From: Galbula dea
Lineage: Eukaryota; Chordata; Aves; Piciformes; Galbulidae
Direction: 5' to 3'
Assembly: GCA_013399015.1 (NCBI GenBank)
Contig: VWZX01008439.1
Span: forward strand, 54,224-118,223
Length of the DNA stretch: 64,000 nucleotides
Part shown: piece by piece, positions 11,146 through 24,820 of the stretch
How the letters are laid out: every line of letters begins with the position of its first letter
Position numbering within the stretch: position 1 is the stretch's first letter
Program-made: the position numbers and the translations under genes
The notes under the pieces: generated by a model
Databases searched by the model: none
What the model was told of the DNA's origin: nothing
Seen by the model: the letters and a program-made list of their open reading frames with translations, nothing else

Positions 11146-12100
11146 CAACTGTGATGAGGAAGGAAAGAACTCAGACACTCCACTATCTGTCCATGAGTGC
11201 TCCCAAAAGCTCAGATCAAATGGAAATAGTTAATGCACAGAAAAGAGAGGAAACAGCTACCTCACGCTCTAAAACCTTAAATGACCCTTTTCTCTGAAAG
11301 ATTTGGTAGTAAAAGAGCATCTTTTCCTGTAGTAGAGATATTGTGTGTGCTCTTCCATCACTATATGGCTGCTGCCCGCCACACTACTCCTGCTAGGAGC
11401 AATTGAAAGCTGACCCATAAAAGACAGCTGAATCACTGGTTCCTCAGAAACACTGCCACCACAGCATCTGATTTCCATACTACCTACCATCACACCTTGC
11501 TGTGGCTTCAATGCAGTGACCCCCAAAACAGGGAGCTTAAGGCAAGACGTCATCAGTGAAACCTGAGACCACTCACAGCAACCATGCTTCACCACCAGCA
11601 GCAACCCTCTTGGCCCACAGACAACACTCACATGATGCCACTTGCTTAGTCTTGTTAGTCACAAGCCAAAGGCAGGAAGTAGTCCACGGTGACAAGCAAC
11701 TTAAGACTGCCAGATGTGTTTATAAAACCCAACAAAACCAAAAACCCAAAACACACCAGAAAAGGTCCATCTTCCCCATAGCCAAAAGACACTCCACAAT
11801 ATGGAGCTCAACATCACAAGATAAATTACCCCAAGTAGGGACAGCCAGGCTATCTGTTATGTTTAAGGGCAGATAATATATGGCTAAGCTGCTGCCATTG
11901 CTTTGGCAGCTTTATCACACACAAACTGTTAATTCTGCACACATCACAAGACTGTTGTTGACATTGTTAGCACACAAGCCACTGCATCTACACTTCTCTT
12001 AAAGCTCCATCTCCTAGACATCTGTGAATACATGAGAATTCAGCCTGCACTATGTTTTTATTAAGACACTATCCCTTGTTTCTAGAGAGCACTAGTACAA

Positions 12101-12134
12101 GCACTACTTCTGACTTAGCACTACTTCTGACTTA
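12101..12134. repeat. Perfect 17-bp tandem duplication
   Basis: GCACTACTTCTGACTTA occurs twice head to tail without mismatch. The lack of divergence suggests a recent slippage event. Confidence 0.9.
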
Positions 12135-15100
12135 AGGCCTGAAGTAAAACAAAAACATCAGGATGTATTTTGTTTACATCCTAACACTTGGAAGTCAATC
12201 TTAGAAAATTTTTTTTTTAGGCTAAGCACTTGAAAAAATTCTGGCCTAGTACTACTAGCAAACGTCTCCAGGTATTTGACACTTCAGGCTTAAACAACCA
12301 AGGATACCAGGCACAAGTGCAGAAGGATGACTAACGATGCTCTTACCCTCACATATACCCCCAGTCCGGCAAGCAGACCTGAAAATGCAGCAGTACAACT
12401 TTTCCATAGCTCTGTCATTTGTTAATCATGTTACAACTTACTATTTGTGGCTTCTTCTGCCTCACAAATGGAGCCTTTATACAGAGATCCCTGCAAGAAA
12501 CAAAACTTCCATGACATACTTTGGTCTTGGGCAAATTTACTCCAGGAAGAAGCAGTGTATCCTTCTGACACTGCATAGAGGCAGGGAGGAAGCTGTACAG
12601 TACGCTACAGCCACAGAGTTTGAAAGTCTCTAATTCAATAAACACTGTGATGAGTAAGGACTTGATGTTTTCTTTTCAAAATATTTGTATTGTTGTTACA
12701 TATTAGCCCTGCTGCCTCCTGTGCCTCTGGATCCTCATAGACTACAACTGAATTTAGTTAGTATCAGGTTTGCAGCAAGAAGCAACATAGAGCACAGACT
12801 TCATTTCTCTCTGCTTCATACATGCAGATGTTCACACACATTTAGATGACAAAAAGTTGCTAAACCAATCCAGTAGCTGTACAAAAATTCTGACTCAAGA
12901 AATTCAGTACCAAGACTTTCAAACTGTCAATTTTTTTTTTTTACTATCAGGAGGGTTAAAATTCAAAGTGGGTCAGGGTGTATTTACTTTTTGGGGCTGT
13001 TAAGTAGCAAGCGCTGACAGCTTCTGTCATCTTGAAGGGGAGATATATGGGTACATCACATTTGCAATGATATCCTAAGCAGCAGTTTTTAACTGCTTGC
13101 CAGGCTGCACTGCAGCAACAGCAAAATAGAGGATATCAATGAGCCTTAGCTATGAATCAACAGGTTCCTGTACAGCAACCTTTTCAGTCCTTTTCCTAGA
13201 AAGGCCTAACTGCCATTTTAAGAATAAACAGGATGTTAATAAATGTACCCTGGCATGAGAATTACCTCCAGAGGACTAGCTGACATTAATGATTTTAAGT
13301 TTCAAGAGGCAACATAGCTTTTACAGTGCCTAGGAAAGGTAACAAAATATCACTGTGATGGGTCACAAGTCTTAACGCTCTTTTACTTCTGTTCCCAACA
13401 ATGCTGCTGTGAGCAGACTAGTATTTGCATCCTGTGCTCATTACAGACACACAGATATGGCCCACTGCTCTCCCAGGGACCAACACAAACACATCCCACT
13501 TCAAGACCAATACATCGAAATGAAGAAAACTTAAATCCTAGTTATCTTGGGGTTGCAGCACTCATAAGATTATCTTTCAAGTCTTAATTACACATAGAAA
13601 CCCTTCCAGGCCTCATAAAATCACAACCTACAAATGCCCCTGTGCTGTCGAGAGCTCAAGTTCCATGGCAAATGGATCTTCTGCCCAGCCTGTCAGCACA
13701 CCTCCTTTCAACTGTGTAAAGCAGAAGTAGAAAAAAAGCAACAGGGCAAGAACCTGGTAGAGATAAAAATGACAAATACTACTACTTCACTGAGTAAGAG
13801 TGTGGGCACTGGAGGGATGACACACCATAAGATAGAAATGCTATCAAGATATGATACAAGCTCAGAAATAAGTCTAAGCTTGAATGTTGTTGTAACAGAA
13901 GCTACTGGAAGACACTCAGAATATCGTTAACTGTAGTGGGATGCCTCCACATGCCAGGGAGGCTGGTGGCAATATGATTAATATCCCAGGTGCAAAGGAA
14001 TAAGGAAGTGGGTTTCCATATGGTTTTTAACTCAGGACCCTGGAGGGGAGGAATTAGTTCAAGCCTGGAACAAATCTCTAGAAATTAATGATAAATCAGA
14101 TAGAGGTCAATGTACTGTAAGGGACACATCTAAAACCATTATTTTATAACAGCTGATGGCAATAACTACTCAGGAGGGAAAAATAAAATGCTGATTTTAC
14201 AGATATTCAGGGGGTGGGAATTAACACTCCAGGGAAAAAGAGCAGAACAGACAGCAGGATACAAAAGGTCCACTAAGATTTATTGAAAACCAGAGGGGAA
14301 ATGTAAGCTAAGGGAAATGAACATTCAAAGCACACAAAACAGACACTACAAAGAACATTAATTAGAACACTAAAGTAGCCTCTCCTAAAACAATAAATTA
14401 AACCAGCAAAAAAGGCAGCACACCAACAAAACCAAAAGCATCACTGCAGTCAAGAATCAAGGTGCATAGAGCAAGAAGCTCTGTGATCCTAATCACAGCT
14501 CAGCCATACTGACTAGATAAGCCCTCCTGCCTTTTTCTGTTTCTAACTAGCACTGACTAGGTAATAGCAAGCTTAATACATCTAGATTTATGATTAAAGA
14601 GTACTTAGAAAAGATTGATTTGCCCTGCCTGACAGCAAACATGAATAGCCTTGAAAAAAGAAATAAAGGGTTAGAAATCACATCAACTTCACAAGACATG
14701 AAAAGGGACAAAAAAGTGCTGGCCTTAGTGGCTTTTATTTGAAAAAAAAGTCCACCCTTCAACTTCAGATTACATACCCCTTTGTACCAGAGGCAGGATA
14801 ATAAAATGTTGTGTAGAGTGATATCAACATGAATCTTGCCCAAGAAGAAATCATTGAATGCATAAACTTTTCCATCCTTACACGTCCTGCATACTGCACT
14901 CTTTAAATACATGCATCAAGCCTACGAAAACTTACGTGGAGCAGGTTACAACACAGCCATAGGGCACCACACACTATAATTTACTTGTCAAACACCACAT
15001 TCACCCAAGAGGGATTGGCTTTCAGAGAAGTCAGATAATATTCAATGTCAGGATTTAGTTCATCATAAGTGGCATCTAAGTGCAACAAGCCACTACACCA

Positions 15101-18100
15101 CTAAGGATGAAAATTCTCCTATTTCAGTGCTAATCAAAATACTTACGAGGTGCTAAATCTTGACACCTGAAAGAGGGATTAATACATTACCACCATACAG
15201 GCTCAAAAGTACTGTCACTGCCAGTGTCAGCATCCAAAATGTCTCCATACCTCCTCGCATGATGAGGGCTATGACAACCACCCTGGTGCACTGACACACA
15301 CCGACCACAAACGAGATGAAGATGTCAGGGCTTTGATACTAGCCAGCTGTCCACAAAATAAAATCTAGTGGCTCTGTTGACAGGAAGGCTCAGCTGCTCA
15401 TTTACAGACTGATTTTCAGCTTCATTTTGAGAGAGCTGAGTAGTGCACTGCATGCTCAGAGCTCTGCCATCCCCTACCTATCATGTGCTGTAACTATTCA
15501 GGACTTCATCCTAAGCAGCTGTCAACTCAACATTTTCAAGAGCAACATATTCATTAAATTGTATAATTATGGATGAAACTTTCCAAGATATCTCGGACAT
15601 TTAATCATAGAGCTTGGATTCAAATTAACAAAGTCTCAAATACTCCAACTAGTCTTAAAAATCCCAAACTATACATCTATATATTTGTCAAATGCCACAA
15701 ATCATTCAGATTATTAAAAAGGTCTTATCCTTAAATTACTCTCCTAATTTTAAAATTCAGCTCCCATAGTAATAAAACTTCAAGTAAAGAGAATCAAAAG
15801 AAAAATTACAATGAATGTACACATGCTACAGTAGAGATCTTTCAATAGGGATTAGATGTTAAAAAGTAAACAGTGCTGGGAACCAGCCACTGGTAAATTA
15901 AAATCAAAATAAGCAAAAATCCCATTAAAGCCCAACAACATGCAAAAGTATGTAGTGGCAGAAATACTACAGGCTAAAAAAGGGGCAAGACTTAAGGCAC
16001 TAATTTCATTGGAGCTGGCCAGAAGCATACAACAAGCACATCAGATGGTAGGCTAATACAAAACAAAGTTTATGACTTTCTTCAAAATTAGTATCCAGAT
16101 TACAGCTTCCAAATAAATCTCCAATTCCTCATATCCTCGAATTCATAACATGGACAAAAGCCTGCTTTGCCATTTTCCAACCACTGGGCACTAAAACTTA
16201 TTTTTAGAAAAGCCAGTGGTGGTTCTAATTATGTATTTCCGCTTCAACTCAAGTAGAAGTCATTATGTACAACTTCATAGTTGGAAAGGATAAAAGATAT
16301 CCTAGGTGAGTTAGGATAAAAAAACTGGCAGTTACCTGCAGCAGCTCAGGGGTACATGAAACATTAGGATAAATACAAGAGATGGAGTTCAATGGGCAGA
16401 GTAAGACTGCCAGAGATAAGTGGAAAAAACACTATCACATTTGCTGTTTCTCTCATCAACATCACTCTAGGGCATAGAATATGTGCATGGGAACAAAAAA
16501 GATGCTGTTACTCAGATTCTGCAACATAACTCAATTTCACCATTCCTTTCACTACTTTTGTCACAAATAATGTGCAAATTATACAGCTGATATCAGCCTG
16601 GTATCCCAGTGCTCCTTATGCAGGTTTTTCCCAGTGTAGAACTGATGGCACTACTTTGTCTCTTTACCTCCCCTTCTTCAGTAGGGAGCCTTCATCTCAA
16701 ACTAAATCTTAAATAGAAGCCACCAGTTTTTCATTGCAATCTGATTATCAATTTGCACCTCAGCAAAGGAAGGCTAGAACTCTATTGTTTTGTTAATTGT
16801 CAATTTGCATCTTTGAAAGGTGTTGTGGTTTTTCTTCCTTTGGCAGGTTAGGACTAATTCTGTATGTTAACATACATGTGAGTGGTTGTGGGTAAAAACC
16901 CCCCACATTTTCTTTTAGAATGGAGTTAATTTAAGATGTGCTGCTTTATTTTCTTATGCTAAGTTGCTTAATTTTTTTGGACAAATAATCTTGAAAAGCT
17001 AGTAGGGCCTGCCCTGCCTAAGAAAGGGCTAAAAAGATAAAGTTCCTTTTCCAATAGGTATTTAAATAAGCTTCTGAAAATTACCTGCAAAAAAAAGAAA
17101 AAGTTGTAAGTGAAGATTTAGTTATTTAGTTATACTTTCAAGTTACAAGGAAGAACCAACAAAAGAGCTGGCAAACATTTCTCTTCAAAGGTAGCTGGAG
17201 AGTTGTAGACATCACCCTCAAGTTGACTTCACTGGTGCGATACTGTTTTTTAAAAACAAGTTTTTAGAAGTACGTAAGTAAAAATGACACAATAAGTGAA
17301 CCAACGGGCTCCAGAAAGCTCCACGGACCTGGCTGGCTGCTCACCAGACTGTTACAGACCTGGTTTCAGCATTTAACTGCACAAACAGGTCTAAGAGTTG
17401 AAGCAGCTCTGTATTCACTTCATATGGAGGCAACCATCCACTCACACACCTCCATCAGATAACTGCCTGACTAAGCCCAGGCTACAAGCCTATCCACATC
17501 TGAACAATGCTTGCTCCTGGACCCATTCCCTTTACTCTGGTGCTCTGGGGTTCACCATGATCCCATGAATGCCACTTTTCAGACGCACTGACCACAAATC
17601 TTCCTCCATTTTATTCTTCTGCCCCCTGCAAAGCCCCTTTCCTGTGTTAAGGATACCAATTTGATTTTGTCAACTCTATACCTGTTAATTAGTTTTCAAA
17701 CACAGAATGGTTGGAGATGTGAGCTCTTCAAGTTCCAAGTTGCAAATGAAGAAGTGGCCAAAGCCACTCCTAATGACTAACGGGACAGGCTTCATCTCTG
17801 TGACTAAGAATACATGTGAAACTGATACCTTGTGGTCCTAGAAGTCACCACTCAAGATAGAACTCTGCGGAAGAAATTCTTAAAATTCTCCAAGCTACAA
17901 AAACTAGGAAATGCCTGAAAAACATTGACACACAAAAGTATTCTGAATAATGCCTAAGGGACAAAATCAAGAAGAAATTCTCCCTACAACATTAAACAGT
18001 CACCAAGACAAACCTCCTAGCTGAGACTACAATCTACCGAGACTGTAGACTACCACAAAAGTTAAATTCTATAACTACAGGAAGACCTAAAAAGACAGAA

Positions 18101-19398
18101 AGCCTCAGTTTCAGACAAGTCCATGTCTTATTACCACCTTTACCTAAAGCCGGGTGAAGGATGCAGAAGGAGGGGAGAAGAACCAGAAGATTACATATTA
18201 CCTTTATGCTTTACTTAAGGTCATGTTAGTTCCTTAAGTTAGCATTGACCAACATTAACTTCATTTCCAGCACACGCTAAGGTTTTCAACTGGGTATCAA
18301 CAGGAAAAAGGTTACACCAACCCACTTTAAAATGAAAAATTAAACTCAAAATCCTGGCAATTGGATCTCTGGCTCAGACACAGATCTCAGAGCAAGATCA
18401 AAAGGAAAGATTTCATGGCATTTCTACTAGTCCTAGAGAGATGAATTCAAGCTTTGATGGTAGAAGTATCTCAAATAGGCTTCTATATAATACTTTAATT
18501 CTGAGAACAACTGCAAGTTGACCAGATTTGATCACTTACAACCTGCAGAATCTGTGCTCTCATAACTTTAAGCTTGACTGCCAAAGAAATCTGGAAGGCA
18601 AGTTAAGAGGAACTGGAATCTCCAATGTCTGTTAAAACTATATTAAAAAAAGTAATTCTCCACATCGGAAAACATTCTTAGTGTTACAGACTTCTCCCAG
18701 CAAGCTGAGACTTGTTACAACGCCCACCAGCTATATGTTTGTGAAGATCAAGGACGTTTATCCTTATCATACCAGAAGAAATATAAGGGTCCAAAAAACA
18801 GGCAGAAAAACTGCCTTTTGCTTTAGAGGGAAGCCTCTGTAGTCAAATAATCCTATTTTACATAGGAAAGCATGCCCAAAAGTTAAAAGGCTATATAAGT
18901 TTGACCACTGTAGAGTTGGTGGCACGAGTAAAGCATGAAACCTGGTTCTGTTGAATCACTGGAAAAAAATAAGTAATCAAAGTCTTGTTCTAATCTGAAA
19001 TTATTAAAAATCAATTTCTGCAACCAGGGTAGAAATATTACAGCAACTGCCTCATACAAAATTCTTAGAACTTCCTGGTTCTGTGTGACAGGAATTAATC
19101 CCTATAATCTTTGGCAGAGATGTGGGCTAAACCCACAAAGACTGGATTTGGACCTAGACTCCACCATAGCATCAGGATTTGACTCACTTTAATTCCCAGT
19201 TGTAGAAAACTTAGAATGCAGTGGAAATATTGGAAGCTCTTGAAATATTGAGGTCTTTCAAACCTAAATAAGTCATAAATACAGGCCTTTAACTTACAAA
19301 TCCAAATCACATGAGAAGATCCAGGCAAACTATCTAGACAAGAAGGCCTATTGCAGAGTTGGCATCACATTTTGACACTAAAGATTATATAAAAATCG

Positions 19399-19429
19399 AT
19401 TTATTCAAATTCAAATTTATTCAAATTCA
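19399..19429. repeat. 15-bp direct repeat pair
   Basis: ATTTATTCAAATTCA occurs twice, separated by one base. It is a small local duplication in AT-rich DNA. Confidence 0.85.
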
Positions 19430-22400
19430 CCCATCCTTTCACAATGGACAAAACACAGGATACATACCAAACAGTCTGAATTTATGCATAAACAAGCTTT
19501 ATTACTTAAGGCAGAACAGAAATTTCTTGATGTTTTGATACAATGGATACAGATTAGGAGACCCAAACAGCTATTTTGTCAGATGTCCTCTTGGATAATA
19601 AAAATATTATCCTGTTTGATGGTTGGATGATCAAGTGTAGCTTTGCTTTGGGTTTGACCTAAGTTTCTCTTAGTTTTATTAAATTATCAAAACCGGTAAG
19701 CTAGTGTTTCAGCAAGTTCCCAACTCCACCATACACATACTGAATTACATCACACATTCTCCCTGCATTATGCCCTGGCAAAAAGGAAGAAACCTCCTCA
19801 ACTGGAGCCTAACATTTCACCCTGTGGCACTCCCTCCCAGGGACCGTGCAGTAAAAACCGAACATGTTTTGCCACGGGCGGGCACGTAAGTATCCTACAA
19901 TCATTATCTCATGTGCCTCTACAGTGGCTGAAGATCAACAATGGTCTAACACATACATACAAGGAACTGTACCTATTCACAAAGGTACAGTGGTCATCAT
20001 TTCACAAGACGTGTCAAAATCTCTCAAGTACTCCACAGATTAATTCAGCACTTCCAGTAGGCCATCTAAGTACCTGGGAACATATTTCCTGACTCAAAAG
20101 ATAAAAGTATGAACACCAAAGATTAAAAATAAAATAAAAACTAATAGTGACTTGATAGGAACTTTTCCCTTCAAACAAAACCAAATAACTTCTTCAAACA
20201 TCTCTTTTTTTCCTCCTCTTGACTGCTCTATATTAAGAGTTCATGTGCATTTACTGTCCTGTACAAGTTATCCTATGCTCCACTCCAATGCAAGGAACCT
20301 GATTTGCTCTCTGTCCTCATAGTCAATACCAGCAGTATGCAACAGTGCCCAGGAGACAATACACTGGCTAGACACCACCTCTGGGAATCTGATTTGACCT
20401 GATGCAAGTGGAAATGCTGGACCAGATCACCTGTTGGAATAGTCCTGAAAGCCCTCAGAAAGATGAAATTCTGATTTCCTCTCAGAAATCCAAGTAATAA
20501 GTTTCTAGCAATTCTACTACATTAAGAATTTCACCAGGCCTAAAAGCCATCTGATACCCACTGTTATCTTTCAGATACCCAGTAGGGCTTGACAATAATT
20601 CTCCAAGCACCAGAAGAAAAGACTAGATGTGGTAAAGCCTGAGAATTTTTATGAGGAGTGCTTTTCAAAGTGTATCAGTGTACTGACAGATCAGAGACAG
20701 TAGAAGCACTTGACTCTGACCTCTACAGAGAACAAGCTCTCTGGAGCAGAAACTCCCTTATGTGCACACTTCATACTACAGCAATACACCAATCTTCCTG
20801 GTAGCATAGTAACAGCAAAACAGGTAGACAGAACTGAGCACTTCTGCCAAAGGATATTTGAGTCTAGCAAGGGGACAAAGATAGGTGAGGAAAACAGAAG
20901 AGTCAAAGGATTTACAAAAAGAAAGTCTGCTACTCCATCTGCAGCCCTATGAACACTGCACTGGCTTCAATGGATGCAACTTCAGTAAGCATTAGTGCAC
21001 CAGCTGTATTCTAGCACTTATCCTGGCCCAAGCCATGAAACCCACATCCTTCACAATGCTCACTGAGATGAAACATTTTCAAGAGCTGACAGAAGGAAGT
21101 GTCTAGAGTACCCAGACAATCAGCGCATTTTCTTCCTATTAATTTTTGTTCTGTGAAACACTCACTCAAGCATTACTCTGATTATATCCCCAGTTAGAAA
21201 CACTAACTTCTGCTGGCATAAAAACACTGGGTCAAAGCCAGGGGAAGCCTCTGCCAGAACACTGCTTCCATCACTTCCTTTCAGAAGTGCATCAGTGTCC
21301 TGTTATTTAGATCTCAAGTATTTTATGATATCCATGACCTATAGTTATAAGTTCACTTCCAGCCAACTTCAACCTTGAGAAATTTCCAGTTTATTCTTCT
21401 AATACTCTCCTCTCTGACTTCATCCTACAATGTCTTAGTTATAGCCTAAAAATAGTAGTATCGACACTCTCCTCTTGTATCTCTCTGGAGCAGAAACAGG
21501 ACAAGAAGCCCTAGGCTAAACATCTGAGAGTTTGCCCATCCTCTTACAAGGTCCAGTTGTAACCCAAAAATTCTGTGTTATCTTGGGAGGCACAGATTAT
21601 GGCCCCATGCACTATTTTAAATGGGGATCTACCTCTGAATGCTTTCTATGCTGTCCTCTTTTCCCAGTTTTGATGCATCTGATCTCTCAGATACTACTTT
21701 GATGGCATTCACCCATTGCACATCTTAGCTGAAAGCCTCAATGATTTCACCTCCCTTTCCCAAGCCAGTGAACTTCATTCAGAACTCGCAAAGCAATAAA
21801 ATAACTTTGCATACTTGCTCTCTTCAATGACTATAACCCTTCCTTTTTGGTTCTTGTTCCTCTCAAATGCTCGTCCAACTATTACATCCCTTTCTTATTT
21901 AATCAGGCTATGTATAATTGAGAAAAACAGGAGAATGAAAGACAAAAAAACCAGGAAGGTAAAACCTCTGTAGGTAGACCTCTTCCTGCTCTCATGAGCA
22001 CCAAATTCACATCTCTGCTTTCTCTACCTGGAGACTTGCTGGGAACTTGCAGGGAAGAATGTGTTTCCACTGGAGTTCGTTGAAGGAACAATCAGCTTAA
22101 CCAGTTGTATTCAAATAGTATTAATGTTTTCAAATCGACTTCCTATTTTCCTACTGGAACCCCTGCCAAATGCACTCTTCTAGAGACACCACAATAATTT
22201 GGATAGTTGATATGCAATCCAAATTTTAGTGGAAAACTGCCAGATTCAACATCTGTGAGAAAGTGGGTAATTTTTATTATCTACAGAGAGCATGCACTCA
22301 GGCTGATATTTTCTACCTCCACACATCGCTTTCTACTGGAACTGCTTTATGGTTTTACATGATCAATGGGTTGCCAAAAATTATTTAACCCTTTTATTGC

Positions 22401-23181
22401 TACTAGAACACAAGACCCCACTAACACTGTCCATGTAGTGGGAGATATTTTTGAATACCTCTTCTAAACAACAGGATGTTCTTATTTGTTACACCTCTGA
22501 CCCCTCTGATTTTAGTTTTTTAGAGTTTGGTTTTGTGCTTTGATTTTGTTTGGGTTGGCTTGGGGATTTTTATGGTTTGGTTGATTTTTTTGTGGGGTTT
22601 TCTGGCTTTTTTTTTTGTAGAGTCTTCTAATTGTTATTTGCCAAATATGAGAAGGAGAAAGAGCCTAGCCTTTGATAAGCAAAGGGTTAATTCTCTGCTT
22701 CCTCATCTCTTCTCTTGCTGGAGAGAGGGTCTCTGTCTGAACAGCTGCTGGAGGCAGCAAGTATGGGAAAAAGCCTTTGGGAAAGTGGAGGCCTTCCTTG
22801 TGAGGACCCACCCCAAACCCAGCCTGGAAAGGATTTTCTTCTTATATTTGGTTTTGCTTAAGGCACACTCTAATTTATTAATGGTTATAAAAATTTGGTT
22901 CTTCCTCCACGCCACTTAACAGGTCAGATCTTCCCAGCCACTGAGGTGCATGGAATTTTTGCACAAGCCTACACACAACCTCCATGACTTCTCTTTACTC
23001 ACCAAGCACCATCTCTTCAGGTTTAGAGTGAGTTTTACTGTCTCCTCTGCAAGCATTAGGAAAAGCAGAATACCAAAAATACAGAAAAAACCCAAATACA
23101 GACTTTCGACCCTGGTAGGGTTTTTTAATTTGCTTTTGTTTCTCTTTTTGAAAAACAAAAAAACCAACCCCAAAACAAATG

Positions 23182-23211
23182 CCACCCCACCCCCCCCACC
23201 CCCCCAAACCC
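23182..23211 (-). repeat. C-rich tract, G-quadruplex motif on minus strand
   Basis: Plus-strand C runs at 23185-23188 (4), 23190-23197 (8), 23199-23205 (7) and 23209-23211 (3) are separated by 1, 1 and 3 A. The minus strand therefore meets the usual four-run, short-loop G-quadruplex pattern. Apparent proline-rich or glycine/tryptophan-rich open frames across it are by-products of this tract. Confidence 0.85.
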
Positions 23212-24727
23212 AAGAACTGCAGGCTTTCTGTTCAAAACTGCCTGCTGAAGTTCCTTCACATAAAATGAAAACAAATAGTCCCTGGCTGTCTGGGCTGCAC
23301 TACAGCAGCTCATCCTTCAAGTGATTTGAGATGCTGAAAAGGTTTTTTCTCCTTCACTAAAAAGATTATCAAAGTTCACTTGATAAGTGCACACGTGTAT
23401 TTTACTTCAGAGATCACCAGTTTTCTTCTTACCCCAACGCTGTCCTGCTGGGAACAGGTAGCAGAACTCCTGGCACCAAACCAATCTCCAAATGTACAAT
23501 AAACACATAGTTTGTTGCAGTTGATCAAAGAGGAATCTCCTCCCAGCAGCTACCCCCATCCACCTCTGTTTTTTCCTTCCCCCCCAATGCTGTATTTGAG
23601 GTCAAATCCAGAGCTTGTGAGTGGGAACTCCTGTGTTACTTAGATTTTTCCTGGACAAACCAGTGACAGGGTCATGATGCACAGCCTCTGGTGCAGCAAT
23701 TCTATCAGTACTCAGTCATTCCCACAAGCCAGAGCACTAGACAGAGCTATTGAGACATCTTTTGATCTTTGTGGTTTTTTCAGTCTCAAAGAGTGCTACA
23801 AAAGTACAAACACAGTACCAACGGGAAGTATCCTGTTGCTGCATTTTCAGAAGATGTAAGAAATGCATATATTTTGTAATTCCCCATCCATACTTAAAAC
23901 ACATTCTTGCTGTCTTATGCCCAATTCAGACTGTTCACATCCAGGGTCAAGGATACTTCATTTACATTTAAGGATCTCATAGGACTCAAACACCAGTGAT
24001 CTAAAGATCTGGGTCAGAAACGTACGTGGTGACAAGGTCCCCGTTGACTCAAGTAGAGTTTGGGGCTGTAAGTCCCCAGCAAATTTCAAGATAAATATCA
24101 CCATTGCCTTTTAACACATAGGCAAATCAAGGGACAAATGAAAAGCACGCAAGAGTACAACAGAGGCAACACTAGAACACAGGTATCTGGATTCCTAGAT
24201 TTCTGCTTGACTGAAAGACCTTGTGCAGCTGCTACTTAACTAACTTGTTCAGCAACACCCACAAGAGAAGAGGGAGGGCACAGAACGGGCTTAGAAACGG
24301 GGGGCACTACTGACACCTAGCATCACAGTCTTTCCAGAAAGGATCCTACCTCTAAGAATGACTGTTCTGTGAATATACTGATACTTCTCTTTCCTCCCAA
24401 ATTTTGACCAATAAATTAATACAGTGAACTACAAAATAAAATGGCGTTAAGGTCTCAGAATAACAGGCAACAAATACAGAAGTTCCCAAGAAATACAGTA
24501 TGTTTCAGTGAGTACAAAAATAAGTGTTCATTTTCTTTTTTGGATATAAAACACTGTTTGAAGCACAACTAGTAAACTTAATTCCCAAGGCAACAACCAA
24601 CAATTAAAAATCCAATTAAAGAAATAAGGGTTAAGTTGTTTGAAAGAAAAACTCTTGCACTGGTATCCCCCCCTTTGCTTCTAACATATCTGATATAGAT
24701 AGCCACTTCTTTGGGATATCCACAGTG
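23212..24727. other. Non-coding DNA, nothing recognised
   Basis: Unique sequence with short open frames only and no repeat family recognised. Confidence 0.5.
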
Positions 24728-24820
24728 CTCTGGGTCATGGTCTTGTTGTGGACTTCAGTGTTAGGTTAATGGTTAGACTCAATGAGCTTGAGGGTCTTTT
24801 CCAGTCTAAATGATTCTAAA
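24728..24820 (+). mobile_element. CR1 LINE, old 3'-end fragment
   Basis: The order 'TGGACTTCAGTGTTAGGTTA', 'TTAGACTCAATGAGCTTGAG', 'GGTCTTTTCCAGTCTAAATG' and 'ATTCTAAA' matches the 3' end of an avian CR1 subfamily with a GTTAGGTT segment. Several substitutions and a lost terminal octamer point to an old copy. The left border is approximate. Confidence 0.75.

Larger units (their letters stand above)
9139..23181. other. Long non-coding stretch, mostly unique
   Basis: About 14 kb in which I recognise no gene. Contents are scattered homopolymers (A21 at 11120-11140 followed by G5), a perfect 17-bp tandem duplication at 12101-12134, a 15-bp repeat pair at 19399-19429, and a T/G-rich patch near 22510-22615. 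Open frames are all short and have no recognisable domain. CR1-like wording near 16270 and 17700 is too weak to call. Confidence 0.5.

Noticed and set aside
16268..16310. CR1-like wording (TCATAGTTGGAAAGGATAAA)
   Set aside because: Only a loose match to the minus-strand CR1 terminus; missing the conserved CTAGTCCA block.
16820..17080. TGTTGTGG start resembling an avian LTR
   Set aside because: No matching second LTR, no clear CA end, no target-site duplication and no polyadenylation layout that I can support.
17700..17745. CR1-like wording (CACAGAATGGTTGGAGATGT)
   Set aside because: Octamer-like start but the following sequence does not follow the CR1 order.
22950..23324. Open frame with a proline run across the C-rich tract
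   Set aside because: The proline run is translation of the C-rich simple repeat; flanks show no domain.
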